A stretch of 64,000 nt of DNA from JABFRG01 sp038210445 (GTDB lineage: Bacteria; Myxococcota_A; Polyangia; Polyangiales; Polyangiaceae), in NCBI GenBank assembly GCA_038210445.1, contig JBBQWQ010000016.1, positions 1 to 64,000 on the forward strand, in the 5' to 3' direction. The notes under the pieces were generated by a model. The model was not told the origin of the DNA, made no database searches, and saw only the letters and a program-made list of their open reading frames with translations. Shown here piece by piece: positions 10,461 to 19,003 of this stretch. Position numbers and translations under genes: made by a program. How positions within the stretch are numbered: position 1 is the stretch's first letter; each line of letters begins with the position of its first letter.

Positions 10461-11402
10461 TCAAGCGACGGCTCCTTCGGCCGGCGAATCTTCCGACGCG
10501 ACTGCGTTGTCGATGAGCCGCGTTCCGCCGATGCGCGCCGCCACCACGAAGAGGATCCGCGCCGGCACTTCCTCGTCGTCGGCGAACGGGCGAAGCGTGT
10601 CGGCATCTGCCACCTCCGCGTAGTCCACGGAATCCATGGCCGCCGCGACGTTCCGTGCGAGCTCGGCCCGCAGGGTGCCGGCGCGGCGCTCGCCGCCCGC
10701 GTGTGCCCGCAAGGCCTGCGCGATGGCCCGGGGAATGCCCACTGCCCGGGCGCGGTCGACCGCCGAGAGGTAGGCGTTGCGCGAGCTCATGGCCAGGCCA
10801 TCGGCCTCGCGGCACGTGGGAACGCCCAGCATGTGCACCGGAAAATGGAGGTCGGCGACCATGCGCCGGAGCACCGCCAGCTGCTGATAGTCCTTGCGTC
10901 CGAAGCTGGCGAGACAGGGCCCGACGATGCCGAAGAGCTTGGCCACAACGGTGGTTACGCCCTCGAAGTGCCCCGGTCGAAACGGACCGCACAGGTGGTC
11001 GGTGAGCTGGCTCACGCGCACCCGCGTGGCCTCGCCCTGTGGGTACATAAGCTCCGGTGTCGGGGCGAACACGATGTGCACGCCGCGGCTCCCGAGCTTC
11101 TGGCGATCGCCCTCGAGATCACGCGGATACCGCGCCAGATCCTCGTTCGGGCCGAACTGCGTGGGGTTGACGAAGACCGACGCCACGACGACCGTGGCCG
11201 GCGACGCGTCCGAGCCCTCGAACGGCGCGCGAAGGGCATCGACGAGCCGGAGGTGCCCTTCGTGGAGCGCGCCCATGGTGGGCACGAAGCCGACGCGCTC
11301 GCCCGCCGCGCGGGCCTCGGTGAGCACCTGGGCAAGCTCGGCCGGATCCACGATGGTGCGAGGGGCTCGGTGGGGTGCGGGCGCGCGGGCGGCATCACTC
11401 AT
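10461..11402 (-). CDS. panC: Pantothenate synthetase
   Basis: 313 residues. The nucleotidyltransferase HIGH-type motif is in MGALHEGH at 43-50. VNPTQFGPNEDLARYPRD follows, then FGRKDYQQL, and MSSRNAYLS in the KMSKS position. These are diagnostic of PanC, which joins pantoate and beta-alanine with ATP to make pantothenate for coenzyme A. The family is usually about 280 residues; here there is an Ala/Pro-rich N-terminal extension. It diverges from the lipoprotein gene at 11469 across a 66-base gap. Confidence 0.95.
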   Translation of the reverse strand: MSDAARAPAPHRAPRTIVDPAELAQVLTEARAAGERVGFVPTMGALHEGHLRLVDALRAPFEGSDASPATVVVASVFVNPTQFGPNEDLARYPRDLEGDRQKLGSRGVHIVFAPTPELMYPQGEATRVRVSQLTDHLCGPFRPGHFEGVTTVVAKLFGIVGPCLASFGRKDYQQLAVLRRMVADLHFPVHMLGVPTCREADGLAMSSRNAYLSAVDRARAVGIPRAIAQALRAHAGGERRAGTLRAELARNVAAAMDSVDYAEVADADTLRPFADDEEVPARILFVVAARIGGTRLIDNAVASEDSPAEGAVA

Positions 11403-11468
11403 GGCGGCTCGGGTATATCACGGGTCGTCGTCCTTTACAGAAGCGCCCCGGTGCGCGATGCTTCGCGC

Positions 11469-12089
11469 ATGCGCCCGCTTCGAACTGCTGCCGTCCTCGT
11501 GAGCCTCGCGGCGGCCTTCGTGGCGTGCGGCAGCCGCGGTCCGCTGGACGATACGCCCTATGGGACCCTGGCCGACGCCGCCAGCGACGTCGACGCCAGC
11601 ACCGACGGCACCACCTCGACCGACGGCGGCCCCAAGGACGTGGTCACCGAGAAGAGCCCCATCGAAGAGCTCGTCGACTGCACGCAGTGCCTAGCCTCCA
11701 AGTGCGGCGACACGTTCACCGAGTGCCTGGCGGCCGCCGGCTGCCGCGACACGTTGGTGTGCATCCTCTCGACCTGCCTCTCGTCCGGGTCCCCCGACAT
11801 CGGGTGCGCGACCGGCTGCGCCAACGGCGATTTTTCGAAGCTGCTGCAGGTGCTTGCGGTGGTCCAGTGCCCCGTTTCCAAGTGCGGCAAGGATTGCCCC
11901 ACGCTGGTCGGGCTCCTGGGCGGGCTGCTTCCCGGTGGTGGCGGCGGCGGCGGCGGGGGCGGCGGCGGCGGCGGGGGCGGCGGTGGACCCCGACCGATGG
12001 CTTCGGAAGAGCGACAAGCCACCTGCGAACTTAGCCGTAAGGAGCTTGCTTCGTGGCCTCAGCTAGCGCGACACGTCTGTACCCCCTGA
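11469..12089 (+). CDS. Cys-containing lipoprotein with an 18-glycine tract
   Basis: 206 residues. MRPLRTAAVLVSLAAAFVACG is a lipoprotein signal, followed by an Asp/Ser/Thr-rich linker. The core has repeating Cys pairs (CTQCLASKCGDTFTECLAAAGC) seen in many myxobacterial secreted proteins. Near the C-terminus (11935-11987) is an uninterrupted run of 18 Gly codons. The last 33 codons overlap the start of the next gene, which has its own ribosome site. A length change in the Gly tract would alter this tail, so the exact C-terminus is uncertain. Confidence 0.65.
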   Translation: MRPLRTAAVLVSLAAAFVACGSRGPLDDTPYGTLADAASDVDASTDGTTSTDGGPKDVVTEKSPIEELVDCTQCLASKCGDTFTECLAAAGCRDTLVCILSTCLSSGSPDIGCATGCANGDFSKLLQVLAVVQCPVSKCGKDCPTLVGLLGGLLPGGGGGGGGGGGGGGGGGGPRPMASEERQATCELSRKELASWPQLARHVCTP

Positions 12090-13141
12090 ACCTCCGCACC
12101 CGAGCTTCGCTTCACGCCTTGGGCGTCGGCGCCCTTGTTGTATTCTGCACACTTCGTGCTGGCGACGCGCTGGCGAAGGATCCTGTGGAGCGCGCCCGCG
12201 AGCTGTTCCACGACGCCGAGGAGGCCGAGCGGCGCAAGGAGTTCGCGAGCGCGCTGTCGCAGTTCCGCGCGGTCGGCGAGATTCGCATGACGCCTTCGGT
12301 GCGCTTCCACATCGCCCACTGCGAAGCGGAGCTGGGTCAGCTCGCCGCGGCCCAGGCCGACTACGAAACGGCAAAGAAGGAGGCCGACGCAAAGAACCAG
12401 CGGGAGACCGCCAACGCCGCCGACAAGGCGCTGCTCACGCTGGCGCCGCGGGTGCCGAAGATCATCGTCCGCTGCGCCCGGGTCGGCTGCGGCGTGCGCC
12501 TCGATGGCAAGCTGGTGGACCCAGAGAAATGGAAGACGGCGCTCTCGGTGGACCCCGGCGCCCACGTGGTGGAGGCGTTCGTGGAAGGCGCACCCACCTT
12601 TCGCAAGGAGCTCACGCTGAAGGAGCGCGAGACCGCCAAGGTCGACGCCGAGCTCCCGGAGAAAGATCCCGCCAAGGTCGTGCCGCCGAGCCCTTCGGTG
12701 GTGGTCATTCCCATGGGTCCCTCCACTGCGCCGCCGGCATCGACGGCGCCGCCGAAGACCGCGCCGCCCCCGGCCGCCACCACCTCGCACAACGCCGAGC
12801 TTCCGCCCCCCGACGAGGAGCCGCATCCCAAGAAATCCCGGTTGCCGGCCATTCTCGCCACCGGCGGCGCGGCGGTCTTCCTGGGCACCGGCATCGCGAC
12901 CTTTCTGGTAGCCGGCAGCGCGCAGACCGACGGCGAGGCCACCTGTCGTGAGTTCATCGCCTGCGATCGCTCGAAGCGCGCGGTGCGGGCCTGGGATGCA
13001 GTGTCGCTCGGCTCGTTCATCGCCGCCGGCGGCCTCGGCACCCTGGCGGTCATTCTCTGGGTGACGTCGTCGTCGTCTGGCTCCACCAAAGCCCAGTTGC
13101 AGATTACACCGACTTCCATCTCGGCCACGGGGCACTTCTGA
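12053..13141 (+). CDS. Secreted/membrane protein with TPR-like and PEGA-like regions
   Basis: 362 residues from a GTG preceded by AAGGAG nine bases upstream. A signal-like segment ends near ALA (residues 20-42). A helical TPR-like region follows (about 45-125), then a beta-rich PEGA-like part (VRLDGKLVD, DPGAHVVEAFVEG), a Pro/Thr-rich linker (205-260), and two membrane helices (about 263-285 and 310-332). This architecture is common in myxobacteria and has no assigned function. Its stop overlaps the next ATG by one base. Confidence 0.75.
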   Translation: MASASATRLYPLNLRTRASLHALGVGALVVFCTLRAGDALAKDPVERARELFHDAEEAERRKEFASALSQFRAVGEIRMTPSVRFHIAHCEAELGQLAAAQADYETAKKEADAKNQRETANAADKALLTLAPRVPKIIVRCARVGCGVRLDGKLVDPEKWKTALSVDPGAHVVEAFVEGAPTFRKELTLKERETAKVDAELPEKDPAKVVPPSPSVVVIPMGPSTAPPASTAPPKTAPPPAATTSHNAELPPPDEEPHPKKSRLPAILATGGAAVFLGTGIATFLVAGSAQTDGEATCREFIACDRSKRAVRAWDAVSLGSFIAAGGLGTLAVILWVTSSSSGSTKAQLQITPTSISATGHF

Positions 13142-14187
13142 TGCGCCGCCATCTCTTGGGTATCCTCACTTTCGGGCTGCTCGGCGTGGCTTGCGTCGAC
13201 CTCTTCCACAGCACCGACTTTCTAACCGTGTGCGATCTGCAACCGGAGACCAATGGCTGCCCGAACGCCGACGGCGGCGCGGGCGAGGTCGACGCGGCCG
13301 AAGCCAGCGCCGGCGATAGCCTGTGCACCGACGACGCGGCCCAGGCCCAGGCCGACGCCAGGCGCGTGTGCGCGCTCGACGGCGCGTGCAACGGCACCAC
13401 CATCGGACGAGGCTACGGGCTCTGCGCCTTCGAGGCGCTGCGCGCCTTCGACTGCCAGGCAGACCCGGGCCAGGCGCCCCGCGGCAAACGCGAGGCCTAC
13501 TGGCGCTGCATGAAGAAGGCGAACAGCTGCGCCGAGTTTCGCGCCTGCGCCGGCAGCGCCACGGCGTGCTCGGGCGGAACCGAGCAATGCGCGGGCAACG
13601 GCATTACCGCCCAGCGCTGCCCCAGCGCGGGCTCGTTCCAGCAGACCAACTGCGCCGCCCAGGGCCAGGTCTGCGCGAACGTGAGCGGGCAGGCCCTCTG
13701 CGTGGGCCCCACGCGCGATAGCTGCGCCGGCACGGGCTGCTTCGACAACAATGTTCGACGGTGCAACGCCACCCTCGATGTGGGTCGCAGCTGCGAGAGC
13801 TTCGGGAGCGGCACTTGCGTGGAAGGCGTAGCCATCGCTGCCTGCAAGCCGATCGGGACAGAGACGTGCGCGCCGACCAACAAGCTCACGGTGAGCGGGA
13901 CCCAAGTCTCCGCGTGCGCCACCGGCATCAAGGAAACCGTCGACTGCGCGCGTTTGCTGCTCACCGCGGCAGCCCCAGCCAGCTACCTGGAGCTCGGCAA
14001 TCCGGGCGACCTGAGCTCCGCGTGCGGCCCACCCCGACTGGGTGGCGACTGCACCCCTTCCTGCAGTGGCAAGATGTTCGTCGCGTGCTTCCGCAAGAGT
14101 GCCCAAGCCGTCGACTGCGGGGCGCAAAAGCTCGGTGCGTGCATCCTCGATGCAGACACGAGCGAGCCGCACTGCCTGGCGCCCTGA
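13141..14187 (+). CDS. Cys-rich lipoprotein (33 cysteines)
   Basis: 348 residues. MRRHLLGILTFGLLGVAC gives a lipobox at Cys18. The mature protein holds 32 more Cys, evenly spread, with motifs such as CAGTGCFDNNVRRC repeated in outline, implying many disulfides in a secreted Gly/Ser-rich protein. The ATG overlaps the previous stop (TGATG), so the two are coupled. The family is not recognised; similar Cys-rich lipoproteins are common in Polyangiales. Confidence 0.75.
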   Translation: MRRHLLGILTFGLLGVACVDLFHSTDFLTVCDLQPETNGCPNADGGAGEVDAAEASAGDSLCTDDAAQAQADARRVCALDGACNGTTIGRGYGLCAFEALRAFDCQADPGQAPRGKREAYWRCMKKANSCAEFRACAGSATACSGGTEQCAGNGITAQRCPSAGSFQQTNCAAQGQVCANVSGQALCVGPTRDSCAGTGCFDNNVRRCNATLDVGRSCESFGSGTCVEGVAIAACKPIGTETCAPTNKLTVSGTQVSACATGIKETVDCARLLLTAAAPASYLELGNPGDLSSACGPPRLGGDCTPSCSGKMFVACFRKSAQAVDCGAQKLGACILDADTSEPHCLAP

Positions 14188-14253
14188 ACCCGCAATCGGG
14201 TGGTCGAGCGGGCTGGGTGTCGCTGACTCGAGAGCACGAGGCGCGATGCGCTG

Positions 14254-14291
14254 AAAAAACGAAAGGGCCAGCTCGTTGCCGAGCTGGCCCT
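14254..14291 (-). terminator. Rho-independent terminator for the gene at 14315
   Basis: A perfect 12-bp stem, AGGGCCAGCTCG (14264-14275) and CGAGCTGGCCCT (14280-14291), encloses the loop TTGC. Read on the minus strand it is followed by TTTCGTTTTTTC. It lies about 25 bases beyond the minus-strand stop. Read on the plus strand the tract after the stem is not T-rich, so it mainly serves the minus-strand gene. Confidence 0.8.
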
Positions 14292-14314
14292 CTTCGCTTC
14301 GCGTTGCCTGTAGG

Positions 14315-15856
14315 TTACAGCGACTGCTGGAGCTGCTTGTCGGCGAGCGCCTTGGCCTCGTCGGCGGCCTTCTTGTCCTCCTCAGAAACGCCGGCGGGCT
14401 TTTTGCCGCCCTTAGGCTCCTTGGGCTCCTTGGGCGTCGGCGGCTCCTTCGGGGTCTGGGCCACCGGCTGCGGCCTGGGCTCCTTGGGCCCATCCGGAAT
14501 GGTGTTGACCTTGGGCTGCGGGGGCGGAACGTACAGGGCGACGGGCCGTTGCGTGGCGACCGGTTTGGGGTTGGCAGCAGCCACCGCGGAAGACGCCGTG
14601 TCCGCAGCGGGGGCCGCGGCTGTCGCGGCTGTCGCGGCTGTCGGGCTTGACGGCTGCGCGGGCGGCGCGAGCGCGGCAGACATGGCAGGGTCCACGTTCA
14701 CTGCCGCGGGCGGAGCGAGTGGCGCCGGTGCATCGGTGGGGGCCGCGAGGGCGACCGCCGCGGTGCTGGCGGCCGGGGCGCTGGGCTCCGCCGGCTTGGC
14801 GGCGTGGGGCGCCGGGTCGACGAAAGACGCAGTGGCCTGCGCGCTGCCCGGGTTTCGCATGGTGACGAAGGCGGCTGCGCCGGCCACCACCGCGACGGCG
14901 GCGAAGGCCGCGGCCCAGGGGCCGAAGCCACGGCTCTTGGCGCGGGCCGGCAGGGCCGCTGCGCCGGTGCCCTCGAGGCGGGCGTCGGACATCGGCACGG
15001 CCACAGCCATCATGGCGCCCGAGTTGTGTGCATTGTGCATGGGATGTCCGCCGGACATCGCCATCGGGTAGCCGCCCGACAAGTTCGCGTTCGCGTTCAT
15101 TTGCGAAGGGGGCGCGGTGGGCGGACGCTGCACTGGAGCGAACGCGTGGGGAACGGTGTGCTGCTGAATGTCGGCGGTGCGCGCAAACGCCGGCGGCGCC
15201 ACCGAGCGGGGGCGACCGAGGCTGCTTTGCGGGGCGCTCGGACGCGCCTGCGGAATCTCTTCGCGCGGGAGGATGTCGTCGAAGGTCATCATCTTCGGCT
15301 GCGCCGGGAACTGCGCCGAGCCGGTCTCGAGCATCATGGTGCGCTCTTGCGGTTCGTCGTCTTCCTCGTTGGTGATCGTCATGCGCTCGCCCGAGTCATC
15401 GGCGGCGATGAGCGGCGGCCCCCGTAGCAGCGTGGCCTTCACCGGCGGCGCGTTCCCGCGGCGCTTGGTTCCGCCGGCGAGGGTCTGCGAGTCGAAGATT
15501 TGCGTTGCGTGCTCCTCGTCGTCCTCGAGCAGCGGGCGCGCGGGTCGACCCGCGGCCGGCGCCGGCGACGCGCGCTCGATGGGCGCAGAGGTGCGGGCTG
15601 GCGGAATCGTCGGGCTCTTCTGCGGAAGCAGCTTGGTGAGCTCCTCTTCGGAAAGCGAGCGCTCGAACATGCGCGGTCGATCCGGCAGGTTGCGCGCAGA
15701 GGCTTGCTCCCGCGGAATTTCCTTCTTCGGCGCGGGGGCCGGCGCAGCCTTCGCAGCGACCTCCTTCTTGATGGGCGGTTGCTCTTTCGCGATCAGCGTC
15801 TGCTCCGATCCGTCACCACCACCACCACGTTGCGATCGCTTGTTGAAAGGGAGCAC
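14315..15856 (-). CDS. Low-complexity single-pass membrane protein
   Basis: 513 residues from a GTG at 15856 with GGAGG six bases upstream, giving MLPFNKRSQRGGGG. Residues 1-330 are disordered and Pro/Ala/Arg-rich, with acidic patches (LEDDEEHATQIFD, ITNEEDDEPQERTMM) resembling phospho-site or FHA-binding tails. A membrane helix (WAAAFAAVAVVAGAAAF) lies near 340-360. The rest is Ala/Pro-rich and ends in KEPKEPKGGKKPAG and a helical tail. No domain is recognised. It may be a kinase substrate or envelope linker, which is inference from composition. Confidence 0.65.
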   Translation of the reverse strand: MLPFNKRSQRGGGGDGSEQTLIAKEQPPIKKEVAAKAAPAPAPKKEIPREQASARNLPDRPRMFERSLSEEELTKLLPQKSPTIPPARTSAPIERASPAPAAGRPARPLLEDDEEHATQIFDSQTLAGGTKRRGNAPPVKATLLRGPPLIAADDSGERMTITNEEDDEPQERTMMLETGSAQFPAQPKMMTFDDILPREEIPQARPSAPQSSLGRPRSVAPPAFARTADIQQHTVPHAFAPVQRPPTAPPSQMNANANLSGGYPMAMSGGHPMHNAHNSGAMMAVAVPMSDARLEGTGAAALPARAKSRGFGPWAAAFAAVAVVAGAAAFVTMRNPGSAQATASFVDPAPHAAKPAEPSAPAASTAAVALAAPTDAPAPLAPPAAVNVDPAMSAALAPPAQPSSPTAATAATAAAPAADTASSAVAAANPKPVATQRPVALYVPPPQPKVNTIPDGPKEPRPQPVAQTPKEPPTPKEPKEPKGGKKPAGVSEEDKKAADEAKALADKQLQQSL

Positions 15857-16151
15857 CGTCACCTCCGCACGTTCGAGACCTCCCGCCAGTATGCCAAAGG
15901 GAAAAACAAACGCGTGGCCTTCCATCGGGTGAGGATCGCTTTTGGCGGATGCTGGACGCGGTTTCGCCCCGTTCACCGTCCAGGTAAGCAAATGTCGCAC
16001 CTGACGCGCCGCGACGCCCGGCGGAACAAAGCGGAACAAAAGAGGGGCAGCCGCGTTCCCTCCGGTGCGCGTCGACCCCCTCTTCGGCAGGCCGTATTAT
16101 CACCGAGATCCTCTGCCCCCACGACGCGTATTGTGGACCCGTAAGCTTTCG
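15857..16151. other. Divergent intergenic region
   Basis: 295 bases separate the low-complexity membrane gene from the MoxR operon on the other strand. Both promoters should be here. No clear -35/-10 pair or operator repeat is visible. A plus-strand frame runs through 16065-16151 into the next gene, but the residues encoded (MRVDPLFGRPYYHRDPLPP) look non-conserved, so the later ATG is preferred. Confidence 0.4.
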
Positions 16152-17963
16152 ATGATCCCCTCGCCCCTCACCACGCCGGCTTCACCCGCGTCGTCCGCAC
16201 CCGCCGAGCTCGCGAAGAGCTTTCGGCGCGATCTCGCTCGCCACGCGCAAAGGCTTCGGGGCGCGCTGGCGGCGCGCTGGGCGCTGGGCGGTGCGGCGCT
16301 GGGGAGCGCACTCGCCGGAGGCGTCACTGCGGGCTTTTGGCTCTCGACGCGGCACCTCGAGCTGCGACTGCCGCTGGCCGCAGCGATCGTAGGATGCTGC
16401 GCCGCCGCCGGACTCTTGCGCGGCCGGCGACAGGCCTGGAGCGACGCCAAGGTGGCGCTCTTTCTCGACCGCGAGCTCGAGGCCCACGAGCACATCGTCA
16501 CCGCCGAAGAGCAGCTGCGCAGCGGCAACGCCGATGCGGCCGTCCTCGAGCCCGCGCTCTCGGCCCTTTCGCGCGGCACGCCCACGCCGCGGGTGGTGCT
16601 GCGGCGCCACGCGCCCCAGAGCGCTGCGCTGGCGCTCGGCCTCGCGTTGGTCTTGACGTTCATGCTCCTGCCAGTGCGGCGAGCCATCGCCACACCGCCG
16701 CCGGTGGGCGCCGGCGCCTTCCAGACCAACACCACGCCGGGGCTCGACAAGGTGATTGCGCTGGCGAACGCGCCGCCGCGCGACGAGGCGGAGCGGGAAC
16801 GGCTGGCGAAGATCGCGAACGACGCAGAGAAGCTCAAGGCCGATCTGCTCAAGGGCATGGAGCAGCGCGAGGCGCTCGATCGCGTGGCCAAACTGGAAGA
16901 AGCGCTGGAGCAGGAGCGGCTGTCGCTGGGCGCCGGCGAAAAGCGCCAGGGGCTCGAGGCCGCTCAGGCGAAGCTCGACGAGCAGAGCGTCACCAAGAAA
17001 GCCGCCCAGGCGCTCGGCGATCACGATCTGCAAAGCCTGGATGCCGAGATGGAGCGCATCGCCAACTCGCAAGAAGCCGAGGATCGTAAGGCCGCCAAGA
17101 AGGCCCTCGAAGAAGCCATCGCCGCAGCCAAAAAGAACGGCGCGAAGGACGTGGCCAAGGCCCTTCAGGAGCAGAAAGACCGCTTCGAAGAGCGCGAGAA
17201 GCGCGCCGCCCTGCTCCGGGAGCTGGAGAGCGCCCTGCGCGGCCAACCCGGCGACGCCGAACGAAAGAGCGATCGCGAATCGCTCGATCGCAAAGGCAGC
17301 GACGAGGCCGCACGCAAGCTGGGAGACGCCATGGCCAAGGCGCTCGAGAAGATGACGCCGGAGGAGCGAAAGAAGCTCGCCGAGAACATGGCGAAGCTCG
17401 CACAGAAAGGCGGCAACGGCAGCGGCGCCGACCCCGGTGCGGAGAAGGATCTGGCGAAGAAGCTCGGCACCCCTGAGGGGCAGAGGGAGCTCGAGGACCA
17501 GCTGAAGGACCTGGCCAAGCAGGATCTCGAGAGCCCCGAGGCCAAGAAGGATGGCGCCCTCGATGACGCCCAGGGCGGCCTTGGCGATACCAAGAAGCAG
17601 CTCGGAGGCATTGTGCCCATGCCGGGCGCTCCGGGGCCGGGCAACGGCATGCCCGGCGGCAACGACGGCAAGGGGCCGCCGGGAAGCGGCTCGCATCACG
17701 ACACCGGCACCGGCGACCATAACGGCGCCACCCAGCCCATCGCGGGCGACACGCTGCGGTCTCGCGCGAAGGGTCCGACAAACCGCGGCGCGCCCATGCC
17801 CGGCACCGTGACGATGTGGAGCGAGGGCAAGCCGGGCGGCACCGCCGTGACCCCGCGCACCGGCGATCTGCGCGCCGCCGGCGCCACCGAGCTAGACGGC
17901 GTGGAGCGCAGCGACGTGCCCACCGAGTACCGAGAGCAACTGCGGCAGTACTTCCAACCCTGA
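16152..17963 (+). CDS. Coiled-coil membrane protein (DUF4175-like)
   Basis: 603 residues. Three hydrophobic segments (about 45-63, 73-92 and 158-176) are followed by roughly 280 residues of charged helix rich in Glu, Lys and Ala, then a Gly/Pro-rich tail. The layout resembles DUF4175-type proteins found beside MoxR ATPases, but no diagnostic motif is seen. The coiled coil should face one side of the inner membrane. The MoxR gene starts 17 bases after its stop, so this is the probable first gene of the eight-gene operon. An upstream ATG at 16065 would add 29 unlikely residues. Confidence 0.7.
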   Translation: MIPSPLTTPASPASSAPAELAKSFRRDLARHAQRLRGALAARWALGGAALGSALAGGVTAGFWLSTRHLELRLPLAAAIVGCCAAAGLLRGRRQAWSDAKVALFLDRELEAHEHIVTAEEQLRSGNADAAVLEPALSALSRGTPTPRVVLRRHAPQSAALALGLALVLTFMLLPVRRAIATPPPVGAGAFQTNTTPGLDKVIALANAPPRDEAERERLAKIANDAEKLKADLLKGMEQREALDRVAKLEEALEQERLSLGAGEKRQGLEAAQAKLDEQSVTKKAAQALGDHDLQSLDAEMERIANSQEAEDRKAAKKALEEAIAAAKKNGAKDVAKALQEQKDRFEEREKRAALLRELESALRGQPGDAERKSDRESLDRKGSDEAARKLGDAMAKALEKMTPEERKKLAENMAKLAQKGGNGSGADPGAEKDLAKKLGTPEGQRELEDQLKDLAKQDLESPEAKKDGALDDAQGGLGDTKKQLGGIVPMPGAPGPGNGMPGGNDGKGPPGSGSHHDTGTGDHNGATQPIAGDTLRSRAKGPTNRGAPMPGTVTMWSEGKPGGTAVTPRTGDLRAAGATELDGVERSDVPTEYREQLRQYFQP

Positions 17964-17980
17964 ATGGACCGAAAGACCCC

Positions 17981-19003
17981 ATGAGCGACGCCCTGTTCGC
18001 CGCCGCGAAAACGAGCATCGAGCGCCTGACGACCGCGGTCGGCCGCGTCATCGTCGGCCAGAACGCCGTGGTGGAAGAGGTGCTCTGGGGTCTTCTCGGG
18101 GGCGGCCACGTGCTGCTCGAGGGCGCACCAGGCCTGGGCAAGACGCTCCTGGTTCGCACCCTCGCCGAATGTCTGGACCTCGGATTTTCGCGCATTCAGT
18201 TCACCCCCGACCTCATGCCCAGCGACGTGGTCGGCACCAACGTCCTCGTGCTCGACCCCAGCGCCCGCGGTCAGGGGGGAGCCTTCACCTTGCAGAAGGG
18301 ACCCATCTTCGGGCAGCTGGTGCTGGCCGACGAGATCAACCGCGCCACACCCAAAACCCAGAGCGCCCTCCTCGAAGCCATGGCCGAGCACACGGTGACC
18401 ATCGCGGGCATTCGCCACACGCTGGAAGAGCCGTTCACCGTGCTCGCCACCGAGAACCCCATCGAGATGGAAGGCACCTATCCCCTGCCCGAGGCGCAGC
18501 TCGATCGCTTCCTCCTCAAAGTGGTGGTCCCCAACCCCACCGAGGCCGAGTTGTGTGAGGTGCTGGCGCGGACCACCGGTCGCGAGAGTCCGCGCGCCGA
18601 GCGGGTCCTCACCCGCGACCAGGTGCTGGAGCTTCGGGCGCTCTGCCGCGACATTCGCGTGGCCGAGCCGGTGCTGCGATACGCGGCGCGGCTGGTCCGC
18701 GCCAGCGATCCGCAAGACCCCACCACCTCGGCGGTCTTGCGCAAGGCGCTGCGCTTCGGCGCCGGTGTGCGCGGGGCGCAGTCGCTGGTGCTGGCGGCCA
18801 AGGCTGCGGCGCTGGTGGGCGGGCGGCCCAACGTCGCCTTCGAGGACATCGATCGGGTGGCCAAGCCGGTGCTCCGCCATCGCCTGCTCCTCTCGTTCGA
18901 GGGCGAAGCCGAGGGCCGAAGCACCGACGCGGTGGTCGACCTCTTGCTGGCGTCGGTGCAGAAGCGCCCCGCCGACGTGGAAGCCGAAAGGGCGCGCACA
19001 TGA
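17981..19003 (+). CDS. MoxR-family AAA+ ATPase
   Basis: 340 residues. Walker A GAPGLGKT is at 48-55, Walker B is in VLADEINRATPKTQSALLEAMAE, and FTVLATENPIEMEGTYPLPEAQLDRF is the hallmark sensor-1 stretch (quoted in outline). MoxR ATPases act as chaperones for VWA-domain partners and metalloprotein assembly. Its ATGA overlap with the next gene and the presence of DUF58 and two VWA genes downstream are the standard MoxR context. Confidence 0.93.
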   Translation: MSDALFAAAKTSIERLTTAVGRVIVGQNAVVEEVLWGLLGGGHVLLEGAPGLGKTLLVRTLAECLDLGFSRIQFTPDLMPSDVVGTNVLVLDPSARGQGGAFTLQKGPIFGQLVLADEINRATPKTQSALLEAMAEHTVTIAGIRHTLEEPFTVLATENPIEMEGTYPLPEAQLDRFLLKVVVPNPTEAELCEVLARTTGRESPRAERVLTRDQVLELRALCRDIRVAEPVLRYAARLVRASDPQDPTTSAVLRKALRFGAGVRGAQSLVLAAKAAALVGGRPNVAFEDIDRVAKPVLRHRLLLSFEGEAEGRSTDAVVDLLLASVQKRPADVEAERART

